A stretch of DNA of 64,000 bases from the NCBI GenBank assembly GCA_900637135.1, contig LR134353.1, positions 310,001 to 374,000 on the forward strand. Reading direction: 5' to 3'. Position 1 is the stretch's first letter. Each line of letters starts with the position of its first letter. This document shows positions 11,219 to 20,329 of this stretch, one piece after another. Below the pieces are notes generated by a model. It worked only from the letters and a program-made list of their open reading frames with translations. It searched no databases and was not told the origin of the DNA. The stretch comes from Mycolicibacterium flavescens (GTDB lineage Bacteria; Actinomycetota; Actinomycetes; Mycobacteriales; Mycobacteriaceae). Made by a program: the position numbers and the translations under genes.

Positions 11219-12330
11219 GCCTCGCCGATCGGTGGCGGGCGGCCAGGCCGGCGGTGGCCGGAATCCACCTGGACAGTGCCGCCTGTTCGCGTCAGAGCGT
11301 CGCGGCGACCGACGCGGCCGTGCAGCACGCGCGCCGCGAAGCAGAAGTCGGCGGCTACGTCGCAGCCGAGGCCGCCGTCCCGGTGCTCGACGCCGGACGC
11401 GCCGCGCTCGCCGCGCTGACCGGCTTGGCGAGCACCGACTTCGTGTTCACCACCGGCGCGAACAACGCGTTGGACCTGCTGCTCGGCGCGTGGCCCGGAC
11501 AGCGGACCCTGGCCTGCCTGCCCGGCGAGTACGGGCCGAACCTGGCGATCATGGCCGCCAACGGTTTCGCCGTCCGCGCGCTGCCCGCCGACGACCACGG
11601 GCGACTCGACGTCCCGGCGGCAACGCGTCAACTGGCCGCCGACCCGCCCGCGCTGGTGCACCTGACGGCGCTGGCCAGTCACCGCGGGCTGGCGCAGCCG
11701 GTTTCGGCGCTGGCCGCCACGTGCCGCGAACTCGGTGTGCCGCTGATCGTCGACGCCGCCCAGGCGCTGGGGCATCTGGACTGCGCGGTCACACCTGCGG
11801 CGATCTACGGTTCATCGCGTAAGTGGATCGCCGGGCCGCGCGGAGTGGGGTTCCTCGGCGTCCATCGCGAGCTCGCGGAGCGGCTGCGCCCACGCCTGCC
11901 GCCGCCGGAGTGGAACCTGCCCCTGTCCGTCCTGCAGCGCTTGGAGCACGGCGAGGCGAATATCGCTGCCCGCGTGGGCTTCTCGGTGGCACTCGGAGAA
12001 CATCTGGCCGACGGACCGGCCGCGGTGCGGGCCCGGCTGGCAGAGGTGGGCCGCATGACCCGCGACGCCGTGGCTGCCCTCGACCGATGGCGGGTCGTCG
12101 AATCGCGCGAAGAACCGACCGCGATCACCACGCTTGTCCCCACCGACGGCGCCGATCCGCGGAAGGTCCGCGACTGGATGATCGCCGAACACCGCATCGT
12201 CATCACGTTCGCCGATGTGCAGCGAGCCCCATTCGAGATGACCACGCCGGTGCTGCGGGCGTCACCGCACGTGGACGTCAACGAAGAGGAGCTCGCGCGG
12301 TTCGCCGCGGCCCTGGCGGCCGCGGGGTGA
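11215..12330 (+). CDS. egtE: Ergothioneine C-S lyase EgtE
   Basis: A PLP-dependent lyase that cleaves the hercynyl-cysteine sulfoxide to ergothioneine. It has 371 residues of aminotransferase class-V fold: [12 protein letters not shown] binds the cofactor phosphate, VDAAQALGH holds the PLP-ring aspartate, and [11 protein letters not shown] contains the Schiff-base lysine. The ATG at 11215 overlaps the egtD stop (ATGA). It is the last gene of the operon; the converging lipoprotein gene ends 4 bp away, so no separate terminator is evident. Confidence 0.96.
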   Translation: MSLADRWRAARPAVAGIHLDSAACSRQSVAATDAAVQHARREAEVGGYVAAEAAVPVLDAGRAALAALTGLASTDFVFTTGANNALDLLLGAWPGQRTLACLPGEYGPNLAIMAANGFAVRALPADDHGRLDVPAATRQLAADPPALVHLTALASHRGLAQPVSALAATCRELGVPLIVDAAQALGHLDCAVTPAAIYGSSRKWIAGPRGVGFLGVHRELAERLRPRLPPPEWNLPLSVLQRLEHGEANIAARVGFSVALGEHLADGPAAVRARLAEVGRMTRDAVAALDRWRVVESREEPTAITTLVPTDGADPRKVRDWMIAEHRIVITFADVQRAPFEMTTPVLRASPHVDVNEEELARFAAALAAAG

Positions 12331-12334
12331 GGCG

Positions 12335-12787
12335 TCAACCGGTCCGGCGCACCAGCAGCGTCGCCCGGTAATCCGACAGGGGCGGGACGTCCTCGGGGGT
12401 GCGGGGATACGGGTCGAGCGCCTGCAACGTGAGTGAGTAATCGCCGGTCTGCACGGTCTGCCGGTTCTGCCCTGGCGCGGGGTTGGTGTTGAACTCGAGG
12501 GTCTGCTCGCCGGATCGCCCGTCGTCGACCACGACGACGACTCGCGCCTGCCCGGTCCAGAAGCACTCGACCTCGGTCGGGCACCGCGAATCCTCCGGTA
12601 CCTCGGTGAACCGCAGTCGCAGCGGCTCGGCGGCGATCTCGGCCTGCTGTCCGCCGGCGAGCACGAAGGGGCGATCCAGCGCGGCGTCGACGGTGTCCGC
12701 GCGCGCGTGCTGACCGCCGTGGCAGCCGGCCGCCAGCGCCACCAGCACCAGTGACGGCAACAAGAAACCGCGCACGGCCACTCTCAC
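12335..12787 (-). CDS. Putative lipoprotein, unknown function
   Basis: 150 residues from GTG 12787, which overlaps the GCS2-like stop by 4 bp (GTGA); GTG at 12781 is an alternative. It starts MRVAVRGFLL and runs through a hydrophobic stretch to a lipobox (LVALAAGC), so Cys22 should be lipidated and the protein anchored outside the membrane. The mature part is acidic and beta-rich, with two cysteines in SRCPTEVECFW that could form a disulfide and a TLEFNTNPAPGQNR turn. I do not recognise the domain. Coupling to the upstream ligase-like gene suggests joint expression. Confidence 0.8.
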   Translation of the reverse strand: MRVAVRGFLLPSLVLVALAAGCHGGQHARADTVDAALDRPFVLAGGQQAEIAAEPLRLRFTEVPEDSRCPTEVECFWTGQARVVVVVDDGRSGEQTLEFNTNPAPGQNRQTVQTGDYSLTLQALDPYPRTPEDVPPLSDYRATLLVRRTG

Positions 12788-14268
12788 TCGTCGAATCCCT
12801 CGCCCCAGGTGTGGACGGGTTCGTTGCTGTGCATGCGCTCGCAGTAGCGGCGCAGCATCTCCGCGAGCGCGACGGGCCGCGCCATACCGCGCTCCTGCAG
12901 CGCGCGCACCGTCGCGACCTGCCAGGTTGCGCCGTTGCGGCCGGTCTTGGCGCGTCCCTCGACGACCCCAAGGTACCGGTCGCGCACCTCGGACGCGACC
13001 TCCCAGCGGCGCAAGCCCTCGTCGGCCATGGGCAGCAGTTCGCGCAGTATCAACTCGTCGGCGGTCACCTCGCCGTAGCCGGGCCAGTACAGCCGGGCAT
13101 CCATACCGTGCTGGGCGGCGGTGACGAAATTGTGTTGTGCCGCAGCAAAGCTCATCTTCGTCCACAGCGGCCGCTCCTCCTCGGACAGCGCGCGCAGCGT
13201 GCCGTAGTAGAAGGCGGCGTTGGCCATCATGTCGACGACGGTCGGCCCTGCGGGCAGCACCCGGTTTTCCACGCGCAGATGCGGGCGGCCGTTCACGACG
13301 TCGTACACCGGCCGGTTCCACCGGTAGATGGTGCCGTTGTGCAGCCGCAGCTCGGAAAGCCTGGGCGTGCGGCCCTCGGCGAGCTCACGGACCGGGTCCT
13401 CATCGGACAGCTCGGGCAGCAGCGAGGGGAAGTAGCGCACGTTCTCCTCGAACAGGTCGAAGATCGACGTGATCCAGCGTTCCCCGAACCACACTCGCGG
13501 CCGGACGCCTTGGGCCTTGAGTTCGTCGGGCCGGGTGTCGGTGGCCTGGGCGAACAGCTCGATGCGGGTCTCGGCCCACAGTTCGTGGCCGAAGAAGTAC
13601 GGGGAGTTGGCGCCCAGCGCCACCTGCGGACCGGCCAGCACCTGAGCGGCGTTCCAGTTCTGCGCGAAGTCGCCCGGCGACACCTGAAGGTGCAATTGCA
13701 TGCTTGTGCACGCCGACTCGGGTGCGATGGTGGCGGTCTGCAGGCTCAGCCGCTCCGGCCCGACGATGTCGATCAGGATGTCCTCGCCGCGGGCGGTGAA
13801 GATCGAGTCGTTGAGCGCCTGGTACCGCGTCGACTCGCTCATCCACCGGCCCGCGAGGTGCTCGGGCAGCAACGTCGGCAGGATCCCGATCATCACGATG
13901 TGCGCGTCGTGCCGGTTGGCCTTCGTCTCGGCCGCATTGAGGCTCGCCCGGACCTCGGTCTCCAGGTCGAGCGCGGCGCGCCCGGGCAACCGCCGCGGCG
14001 GCACATTGAATTCGATGTTGTAAGCGCCCAATTCGGTCTGATACGCCGGATCGGCGATCGCGCGCAGGACCTCGGCGTTGCTCATCGCGGGCTGATAGGC
14101 CGAGTCGACGAGATTGCACTCGATCTCCATCCCGGTCAGCGGCCGCTCGAAGTCGAAGCTCGACTGGGCGAGCATCGTCTCGAAGACGTCGAGGCACTGC
14201 TGCACCTTGCGGCGGTACTCCCGGCGGTGCGCGCCGCTGTAGCCGGTGCCCTTCACTTCCTCGCCCAC
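12784..14268 (-). CDS. GCS2-family carboxylate-amine ligase (glutamate-cysteine ligase-like)
   Basis: 494 residues from GTG 14268 (VGEEVKGTGYS), the start most like relatives I remember; ATG 14286 would add six residues. The GCS2 signature is LTGMEIECNLVDSAYQ near residue 45, followed by YNIEFNVPP, TSMQLHLQVS and ALGANSPYFFGH, the ATP/glutamate-site blocks of glutamate-cysteine ligases. It resembles Rv3698. True EgtA lies 5 kb away, so this enzyme probably has another substrate or product. The lipoprotein gene is coupled downstream. It diverges from the MBL gene at 14317 with only 48 bp between the two starts, so the promoters must be compact or overlapping. Confidence 0.85.
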   Translation of the reverse strand: MGEEVKGTGYSGAHRREYRRKVQQCLDVFETMLAQSSFDFERPLTGMEIECNLVDSAYQPAMSNAEVLRAIADPAYQTELGAYNIEFNVPPRRLPGRAALDLETEVRASLNAAETKANRHDAHIVMIGILPTLLPEHLAGRWMSESTRYQALNDSIFTARGEDILIDIVGPERLSLQTATIAPESACTSMQLHLQVSPGDFAQNWNAAQVLAGPQVALGANSPYFFGHELWAETRIELFAQATDTRPDELKAQGVRPRVWFGERWITSIFDLFEENVRYFPSLLPELSDEDPVRELAEGRTPRLSELRLHNGTIYRWNRPVYDVVNGRPHLRVENRVLPAGPTVVDMMANAAFYYGTLRALSEEERPLWTKMSFAAAQHNFVTAAQHGMDARLYWPGYGEVTADELILRELLPMADEGLRRWEVASEVRDRYLGVVEGRAKTGRNGATWQVATVRALQERGMARPVALAEMLRRYCERMHSNEPVHTWGEGFDE

Positions 14269-14316
14269 ACCGCCATTGTTCGGCATAAACCCGGCCGTGG
14301 TGGGTAGGTGAGGCAG

Positions 14317-15117
14317 ATGGACGTCACCGTCACCTTCATCGGCACCGCCACCACGCTGATCTCCGGCGGCGGCATCACCCTGCTGACCGACCCGAACTTC
14401 CTGCACCAGGGGCAGCACGCGTACCTCGGATACGGGCTGCTGTCCAAGCGGCTCAAAGGACCGGCGCTGGACATCGAACAGCTGCCGGCCCTCGACGCGG
14501 TGGTGCTGTCGCATATGCACGGCGACCACTGGGACCGGGTGACGCAGAGCCGCCTCGACCACGATCTTCCGATCCTGACCACTCCGCACGCCGCCAAACG
14601 GCTGACCCATCGCGGGTTCGGCCGGTCGTTGGCGCTCGACACCTGGCAGCAGCACACGATCACCAAGGGCACGGTGAGCGCCACCGTCACCTCGCTGCCG
14701 GGTCGGCACGCTCCCACGCCGGTCGACCGGTTCCTGCCGCCGGTGATGGGCAGCATGATCGAGTTCTCCGACGGCGCTGCCCGCCGCAGGCTCTACGTCT
14801 CCGGCGACACCCTGTTCGTCGACGAATTACGGGAAATACCAGAGCGATTCGAATCGATCGACGTCGGCGTGCTGCACCTGGGCGGTACCCGGCTGCCGTT
14901 CGGCAGGCACCTGCCGTTCGGGCTGACCGTGACGATGGACGGACAACAGGGCGCCGACGTGGTCGAACTGCTGAACCTTCCCAAGATGATCCCGGTGCAT
15001 TTCGACGACTACGGGGTGTTCGCGTCCCCGCTGTCCGACTTCGTCGACGAGATGAAGCGCCGCGGCCTGTCCGACCGGATCATCGAATTGGAGCGCGGTT
15101 CCTCGGTCACGGTTTGA
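14317..15117 (+). CDS. Metallo-beta-lactamase-fold hydrolase (UlaG-like)
   Basis: 266 residues from ATG 14317 (AGG 4-6 nt upstream; GTG 14308 is an alternative). The dinuclear zinc motif HxHxDH is present as His66, His68, Asp70 and His71 in LSHMHGDHWD. Later ligands are in GRHAP, SGDT and the C-terminal IPVHFDDY. The layout fits the UlaG/RomA/NAPE-PLD-like branch, which cleaves phosphoester or lactone substrates. The substrate is unknown. The acyltransferase gene follows after 10 bp. Confidence 0.85.
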   Translation: MDVTVTFIGTATTLISGGGITLLTDPNFLHQGQHAYLGYGLLSKRLKGPALDIEQLPALDAVVLSHMHGDHWDRVTQSRLDHDLPILTTPHAAKRLTHRGFGRSLALDTWQQHTITKGTVSATVTSLPGRHAPTPVDRFLPPVMGSMIEFSDGAARRRLYVSGDTLFVDELREIPERFESIDVGVLHLGGTRLPFGRHLPFGLTVTMDGQQGADVVELLNLPKMIPVHFDDYGVFASPLSDFVDEMKRRGLSDRIIELERGSSVTV

Positions 15118-15127
15118 TACTTACGCA

Positions 15128-16270
15128 GTGTCAGCACAATGGCCGGGCGAGCTGGACCAAGGCGGTCTGGAACAGGTCTCGAGGGTCGATCGCGTCGCAT
15201 CGCTCACGGGTATCCGAGCCGTCGCCGCACTGCTGGTCATGGCCACCCACGCCGCGTACGGCACCGGCGCCTACAACCGCGGATACGTCGGGCTGATGTT
15301 CGCACGTATGGAGATCGGCGTCGCGATCTTCTTCGTGTTGTCGGGATTTCTACTGTTCAACGGATGGGTGCGCTCGGCGGCGACCGGCGCCGCGCCGCCA
15401 CCGATACGCCGGTACGCCCGAAATCGGGTGCGGCGCATCATGCCGGCCTATGTGGTGACGGTGTTGCTGGCGTTCGCGCTGTACGAGTTCCGGCCCATCG
15501 AGCCCAATCCCGGCCACACCTGGCACGGCCTGGTCCGCAACCTCACGCTCACCCAGATCTACAGCCGCGAGTACATCACGGCCTACATGCATCAGGGGTT
15601 GACCCAGATGTGGAGTCTCGCGGTCGAAGTGGCGTTCTACGCGGCGCTGCCGGTGTTGGCCTACCTACTGCTGGTCATCCTGTGCCGGCGCCAGTGGCGC
15701 CCCGGTGTACTGCTGGCCGCGCTGGCGGTGCTGGGTGCGCTGAGCCCGCTGTGGCTCTTGGTCATCCACAGAACGGACTGGCTGCCCAACGGCGCGGGGT
15801 TGTGGCTTCCGCACTACCTCGTGTGGTTCGTGGGCGGTATGGCCCTCAGCGTGCTGGCGCGCACCGGTTTTCGCTGTTATACCGTGATCGCGCTGCCGCT
15901 GGCGGTGGCGGCGTACCTGGTGGTGTCGACACCGATCGCCGGGCGCATCGACGCTCCTGCGCTCGATCTCGGCCAAGACATCGTCAAGGTGATGTTCTAC
16001 GCGGCGATCGCAACGCTGGTTGTCGCGCCGTTGGCCCTCGGCGACACAGGCTGGTACGCAGGGCTACTCAGCAGCAGGCCGATGGTGTGGCTGGGTGAGA
16101 TCTCCTACGAGATCTTCCTGCTGCACGTGATCGTGATGGAGATCGCGATGGTGTCGGTGCTGCAGTGGCGCGTGTACACCGGTTCGGTGGTGGTGCTGTT
16201 CGTCGTGACGCTGATACTGACGATTCCGGTTGCGTGGCTTCTGCATCGGCTCACCCGTCCGCGAACCTGA
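15128..16270 (+). CDS. Integral membrane acyltransferase (AT3 family)
   Basis: 380 residues from GTG 15128. LTGIRAVAALLVMATH at the N-terminus is the acyltransferase-3/OafA signature with the catalytic histidine at its end; FFVLSGFLLF and RRYARNRVRRIMPAY are the next conserved blocks. About ten hydrophobic helices follow. Members transfer acyl groups to glycans or lipids across the membrane; in mycobacteria such enzymes modify trehalose lipids, PIMs or peptidoglycan. The acceptor here cannot be read from sequence. It is probably co-transcribed with the upstream hydrolase. Confidence 0.88.
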   Translation: MSAQWPGELDQGGLEQVSRVDRVASLTGIRAVAALLVMATHAAYGTGAYNRGYVGLMFARMEIGVAIFFVLSGFLLFNGWVRSAATGAAPPPIRRYARNRVRRIMPAYVVTVLLAFALYEFRPIEPNPGHTWHGLVRNLTLTQIYSREYITAYMHQGLTQMWSLAVEVAFYAALPVLAYLLLVILCRRQWRPGVLLAALAVLGALSPLWLLVIHRTDWLPNGAGLWLPHYLVWFVGGMALSVLARTGFRCYTVIALPLAVAAYLVVSTPIAGRIDAPALDLGQDIVKVMFYAAIATLVVAPLALGDTGWYAGLLSSRPMVWLGEISYEIFLLHVIVMEIAMVSVLQWRVYTGSVVVLFVVTLILTIPVAWLLHRLTRPRT

Positions 16271-16326
16271 CCTGCAACGATCGACGTTTGACAAGTGAAA
16301 AGACGGGTATCACCCTCGGCGTGAGG

Positions 16327-16443
16327 ATGATTGGGTCTCTGCTGGCGCGCCATCCGGGTCTGTACGACGTGCTCGATGCCTTCATCGAGTTCGGCTATCA
16401 GCGTTGGCCGTTCGGTCGCAACGGATCCGGGGCGCCGCGTTGA
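16327..16443 (+). CDS. Possible 38-residue small protein
   Basis: A short frame from ATG 16327 (or GTG 16321) to TGA 16441-16443. It reads MIGSLLARHPGLYDVLDAFI then [18 protein letters not shown]: an amphipathic helix with paired aromatic residues and a basic end. GTGAGG lies just upstream of the ATG. The last 46 bp overlap the 3' end of the convergent methyltransferase gene. Composition is protein-like rather than typical of an antisense shadow, but support is limited. Confidence 0.35.
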   Translation: MIGSLLARHPGLYDVLDAFIEFGYQRWPFGRNGSGAPR

Positions 16444-17231
16444 GCCACGACGACCTGAGGGCTCAACAATCCGCCGCGTAGCTCGACCGCGATCGCGGGG
16501 TCGGCATACGCGGCCAGTGCCCGCAGCGCCGACGGACTGTAGGACCGCAGCGAGCTGATCACGCCGTCGTGTACGAACGGCAGCAATGGAACGAACGGCA
16601 GCATGGTCGCCAGGCGCACCAGATGCAGCGGCGACGGCGGTCGCGGCAGATCAATGACGACCAACTTGGCTGCCACCCGGGTGCCTTCCGAGATCGCTCG
16701 CGCGGCCGCGGCCGGCGGCAGGTGGTGAAACGACAGCGCGAAGACCGCGAGGTCGAACGAGGCGTCGGGGGCGTCGATCGCCGTGGCATCCATCTCACGG
16801 ACGGTCGCGCGGGGGTTCTCCCCGAGGTCGCCGGCGGCCATCACCGTCACGTTCGCCGCGTCCACGTCGGTGACGGTCAACCGCGCTGAGGGGTGCCAGG
16901 CGAGCAGCGTGCGCGACAGCGCGCCGTGACCCGCCCCGAGTTCGAGGATCTTCGGGTCCGCGACGTCCTCGACCTCGGCGAGCGCGATCTCGGCGAACCG
17001 CTCGGTGCTGCCGAACCATCCGCCGGTCCACTCGAGCGCGCGGATCACGCTGCGCTTGCGGGCGGCGTCGACCGGCGCGTCGGAGTCGCAGTCCAGATAC
17101 TCGAGCCGATCGGTCTGCAACAGGCGGTCCAGGCAGGACGCGTCGGGACCGCCGCGCGGCATGCGGTCGATCTTGGATGCGCTCAGCGTTCCGGCTTCAA
17201 TCCCGGCGGGCTTTTCGGCCATGTAGTCCAT
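16398..17231 (-). CDS. SAM-dependent class I methyltransferase
   Basis: 277 residues from ATG 17231 (ATG 17222 is an alternative; no clear ribosome site for either). The SAM-binding motif is [12 protein letters not shown] near residue 95, followed by [25 protein letters not shown] and [10 protein letters not shown]. This is the UbiE/MenG-like small-molecule methyltransferase pattern. It resembles Rv3699, which also lies between egtE and glpK in M. tuberculosis. The substrate is unknown. It diverges from glpK with 36 bp between start codons. Confidence 0.85.
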   Translation of the reverse strand: MDYMAEKPAGIEAGTLSASKIDRMPRGGPDASCLDRLLQTDRLEYLDCDSDAPVDAARKRSVIRALEWTGGWFGSTERFAEIALAEVEDVADPKILELGAGHGALSRTLLAWHPSARLTVTDVDAANVTVMAAGDLGENPRATVREMDATAIDAPDASFDLAVFALSFHHLPPAAAARAISEGTRVAAKLVVIDLPRPPSPLHLVRLATMLPFVPLLPFVHDGVISSLRSYSPSALRALAAYADPAIAVELRGGLLSPQVVVAQRGAPDPLRPNGQR

Positions 17232-17267
17232 GATGGACGACGGACCGCAGCAAGAGGGGAGCGCGAG

Positions 17268-18794
17268 TTGGCTGGAAACGCCGAGTTCATCGCCGCGATC
17301 GATCAGGGCACCACGAGTACTCGATGCATGATCTTCGACCACGGCGGCGTCGAGATCGGTCGCCATCAGCTCGAGCACGAACAGATCCTGCCGAAAGCCG
17401 GGTGGGTAGAGCACAATCCCGTCGAGATCTGGGAGCGCACCGCGGCCGTCATCATGTCCGCGCTCAACAAGACGAACTTGTCGGCGACCGACCTCGCCGC
17501 GCTCGGCATCACGAACCAGCGCGAGACGGCGCTGGTGTGGAACAAGCAGACGGGCAGACCGTATTACAACGCGATCGTGTGGCAGGACACCCGCACCGAC
17601 CGCATCGCCTCGGCACTGGACCGCGACGGTCGCGGCGACGTGATCCGCGGCAAGGCCGGCCTGCCGCCGGCGACCTACTTCTCGGCAGGCAAGGTCCAAT
17701 GGATTCTGGAGAACGTCGACGGCGTACGGCGCGACGCCGAGAACGGCGACGCGCTGTTCGGGACTCCGGACTCGTGGCTGTTGTGGAACCTGACCGGAGG
17801 GACCCGCGGCGGGGTGCACGTCACCGACGTCACCAACGCCAGCCGCACCATGCTGATGAATTTGGAAACGCTCGACTGGGACGACGAGTTGTTGTCGTTC
17901 TTCGACATACCGCGACAGATGCTGCCCGAGATCAAGCCGTCGTCATGCCCGGAGTCCTACGGCATCACCCGTGACAACGGGCCCCTTGCCGGCCAGGTGC
18001 CGCTGACCGGAGCGCTCGGTGACCAGCAGGCGGCCATGGTCGGGCAGGTGTGCCTGAGTGCGGGGGAGGCCAAGAACACCTACGGCACAGGCAATTTCCT
18101 TCTTCTCAACACCGGCGAGAAGATCGTCCGGTCGGAGAACGGGCTGTTGACCACGGTGTGCTACCAGTTCGGCGACGCGAAACCCGTTTATGCCCTTGAG
18201 GGTTCGATCGCGGTCACCGGTTCGGCTGTGCAGTGGCTGCGTGATCAGCTCGGCATCATCAGCGGCGCGGCGCAGAGCGAGTCTCTGGCGCGCCAGGTCG
18301 ACGACAACGGGGGCGTCTACTTCGTTCCGGCGTTCTCCGGACTCTTTGCGCCGTACTGGCGTTCGGATGCCCGCGGCGCGATCGTCGGGCTGTCGCGGTA
18401 CAACACGAACGCGCACCTGGCCCGCGCGACACTGGAGGCGATCTGCTACCAGAGCCGCGACGTCGTCGACGCGATGGAAGCCGACTCCGGTGTGCACATG
18501 GAGCTTCTCAAGGTCGACGGCGGTATCACCGCCAACGACCTGTGCATGCAGATCCAAGCCGACGTGCTCGGTGTCGACGTCGTCAAGCCCGTCGTCGCTG
18601 AAACCACTGCGCTGGGCGCGGCCTATGCCGCCGGCTTGGCGGTCGGGTTCTGGGAGAACGCGGACGACCTGCGGGCCAACTGGCAGGAAGGCAAGCGCTG
18701 GACGCCGTCGTGGAGCGACGAGCAGCGCGAATCCGGTTATGCCGGTTGGCAGAAGGCGGTGCAGCGCACGCTGGACTGGGTCGACGTCGATTAG
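17268..18794 (+). CDS. glpK: Glycerol kinase
   Basis: Phosphorylates glycerol to sn-glycerol-3-phosphate for lipid synthesis and catabolism. 508 residues from a TTG at 17268; AGAGGGGAG lies at ideal spacing (about 17253-17260), which makes this rare start convincing. FGGY-family signatures are IDQGTTSTR at residue 11, [13 protein letters not shown], the phosphate loop GTGNFLL and [15 protein letters not shown] with the catalytic Asp. No glpF or glpD is adjacent. The stop overlaps the stop of the convergent aldo/keto reductase. Confidence 0.97.
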   Translation: MAGNAEFIAAIDQGTTSTRCMIFDHGGVEIGRHQLEHEQILPKAGWVEHNPVEIWERTAAVIMSALNKTNLSATDLAALGITNQRETALVWNKQTGRPYYNAIVWQDTRTDRIASALDRDGRGDVIRGKAGLPPATYFSAGKVQWILENVDGVRRDAENGDALFGTPDSWLLWNLTGGTRGGVHVTDVTNASRTMLMNLETLDWDDELLSFFDIPRQMLPEIKPSSCPESYGITRDNGPLAGQVPLTGALGDQQAAMVGQVCLSAGEAKNTYGTGNFLLLNTGEKIVRSENGLLTTVCYQFGDAKPVYALEGSIAVTGSAVQWLRDQLGIISGAAQSESLARQVDDNGGVYFVPAFSGLFAPYWRSDARGAIVGLSRYNTNAHLARATLEAICYQSRDVVDAMEADSGVHMELLKVDGGITANDLCMQIQADVLGVDVVKPVVAETTALGAAYAAGLAVGFWENADDLRANWQEGKRWTPSWSDEQRESGYAGWQKAVQRTLDWVDVD

Positions 18795-19663
18795 CCGGCC
18801 GCGTCGAGGTCGCGTTTGGTTTCATCGTCGAGTTCGATGCCGGCGACCGCCGTGTTCTCCTCGAGATGGGCCACCGACGACGTGCCGGGGATCAGCAGCA
18901 CGTTCGGTGCGACGTTCAGCGTCCACGCGAGCACGATCTGGGCCGGTGTGTGCCCGAGCTTTTCGGCCTCCCGCTTGACCGCCGGATGCCCCAGTACCGG
19001 GTTGTCGGCGACGAAGCCCGAGCCCAGCGGGAAGAACGGCACGAACGCGATACCGCGCTCGATACACGCGTCGAGCACCGGCTGCGAGCTGCGGTCGATG
19101 AGGTTGTAGGCGTTCTGCACACAGACGATCTCGGTGCGGTCCAGCGCGATCCGCAGATGGTCGACGCCGACGCCGCTCAACCCGATGCCGCCGATCAGAC
19201 CTTCGTCGCGCGCCTTGATCATCGCGGTCAGCTGCCGGTCGAACAGCTCCCGGTCGACCGCAGCCGCCGCAGTGGGGTCGTCGGAATGGATGCGCAGGTT
19301 GACCGCCGTCAGTCGGTCGGTATCGAGCGTGCGGAGGTTCTTTTCGATGTCGGCCCGCAGCTCGTCGGGCTGCTGTGCAGGCAGCCACGCACCGACGTCG
19401 TCGCGGCGAGCACCCACCTTGCTGACCAGAGCGAGATCGGCGGGGTAAGGATGTAACGCCTCGCGAATCAGTTCATTGGCGACGTCGGGTCCGTAGAACT
19501 GCGAGGTATCGATGTGGTTGATGCCGAGCTCGACCACCCGCCGAAGCACGGCCAGCGCCTGCTCGCGATCGCGCGGAGGACCGAAGACACCCGGACCCGG
19601 CAGTTGCATCGCGCCGAAGCCGACGCGTCCGACATGGATTGAGCCCAGCGGCAAGGTTTGCAT
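18791..19663 (-). CDS. Aldo/keto reductase
   Basis: 290 residues from ATG 19663 (an in-frame ATG at 19678 would add five). TIM-barrel AKR family: [11 protein letters not shown] at the N-terminus, [12 protein letters not shown] with the catalytic Asp and Tyr, and [11 protein letters not shown] with the Lys. The usual active-site His position reads VNLRIHSD. The C-terminal [18 protein letters not shown] is the NADPH-binding signature. Substrates of this subgroup are undefined. It may be co-transcribed with the PadR gene, whose end lies 30 bp upstream. Confidence 0.92.
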   Translation of the reverse strand: MQTLPLGSIHVGRVGFGAMQLPGPGVFGPPRDREQALAVLRRVVELGINHIDTSQFYGPDVANELIREALHPYPADLALVSKVGARRDDVGAWLPAQQPDELRADIEKNLRTLDTDRLTAVNLRIHSDDPTAAAAVDRELFDRQLTAMIKARDEGLIGGIGLSGVGVDHLRIALDRTEIVCVQNAYNLIDRSSQPVLDACIERGIAFVPFFPLGSGFVADNPVLGHPAVKREAEKLGHTPAQIVLAWTLNVAPNVLLIPGTSSVAHLEENTAVAGIELDDETKRDLDAAG

Positions 19664-19692
19664 ACACAATCCGTACACCCTGCCCGCCGGGC

Positions 19693-20265
19693 TTATTCGA
19701 CGAGGCGGCTCCTCGGATCAGTCGATCTAGCCGATGTGGCGTCGATCTGCCCGATCACCGAACGGGCCCACTCCGCGTGCATCGTGTGCATACGCAGTCC
19801 GTAGTCGAGGGCCGCCAGCCCGAAGTCCGGTCCCTCGCCGTCGCCCCAGTCGATCGAGTCGCGCAGCGCTTCGAGCCGCGTGACCTCGGCGTCGGCACGC
19901 TCGGCCATCTCCGTCAATTGCGCGCGCGCCTGCTCGCGGGGGATCTCGCCGAGCAGGAAAACCCGCAGAAGGCTCGTACTGCGAAAAGGCGGATCGTCCT
20001 GGGGGTTGCTGATCCACCGCCGCAGTTCGGCTCGCCCCGCGTCGGTGATCTGGTACTCCTTGCGCCCCCGCGGGCCGATCGCGGCGACCTCGATCAGCCC
20101 GGCATCGGCGAGCTTGTTCAGCTCGCCGTAGAGCTGGCTCTGGGTGGCGGGCCAGACATTGGCCAGCGATTCCTCGAAGAGCTTCAGCAGGTCGTATCCG
20201 CTGCCCGGCTTCTCGGCGAGCAGGCCCAGCGCGGCGATTCGCAGACTCACCGCGTAATCGTACAT
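19693..20265 (-). CDS. PadR-family transcriptional regulator
   Basis: 190 residues from ATG 20265. The winged-helix domain covers residues 1-85 (LRIAALGLLAEKPGSGYDL, QLYGELNKLADAGLI, RKEYQITDAGRAEL). The alpha-helical C-terminal dimerisation and ligand domain has FLLGEIPREQARAQL. PadR proteins are mostly repressors that bind small aromatic or lipophilic inducers. It diverges from a carotenoid oxygenase gene 65 bp away. Two tandem palindromes lie just upstream of its start (20267-20296), a likely autoregulatory operator. Confidence 0.92.
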   Translation of the reverse strand: MYDYAVSLRIAALGLLAEKPGSGYDLLKLFEESLANVWPATQSQLYGELNKLADAGLIEVAAIGPRGRKEYQITDAGRAELRRWISNPQDDPPFRSTSLLRVFLLGEIPREQARAQLTEMAERADAEVTRLEALRDSIDWGDGEGPDFGLAALDYGLRMHTMHAEWARSVIGQIDATSARSTDPRSRLVE

Positions 20266-20266
20266 C

Positions 20267-20296
20267 CACTATTGACAGGTCACTATTGACATGTCA
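20267..20296. promoter_or_regulatory. Tandem palindromic operator in the padR / carotenoid oxygenase divergent promoter
   Basis: The 16-bp unit CACTATTGACAggTCA occurs twice with a 14-bp period (20267-20282 and 20281-20296), differing at one base. Each ends in a ten-base palindrome: TGACAGGTCA (one mismatch, 20273-20282) and TGACATGTCA (perfect, 20287-20296). Each unit also contains TTGACA, the -35 hexamer, so repressor binding would block RNA polymerase. The position between divergent starts and the padR gene itself supports a PadR operator; binding is inferred. Confidence 0.75.
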
Positions 20297-20329
20297 GTGT
20301 GGCCCTATCGCAGCACGCAAGGAGATCCC

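Noticed and set aside
12788-13321. Upstream extension of the lipoprotein frame
   Set aside because: The extension lies inside the GCS2-like gene in a different frame and would remove the N-terminal lipobox signal.
12335-16270. Horizontal transfer island between egtE and glpK
   Set aside because: Base composition and codon style look the same as in flanking genes, and parts match the known mycobacterial gene order.
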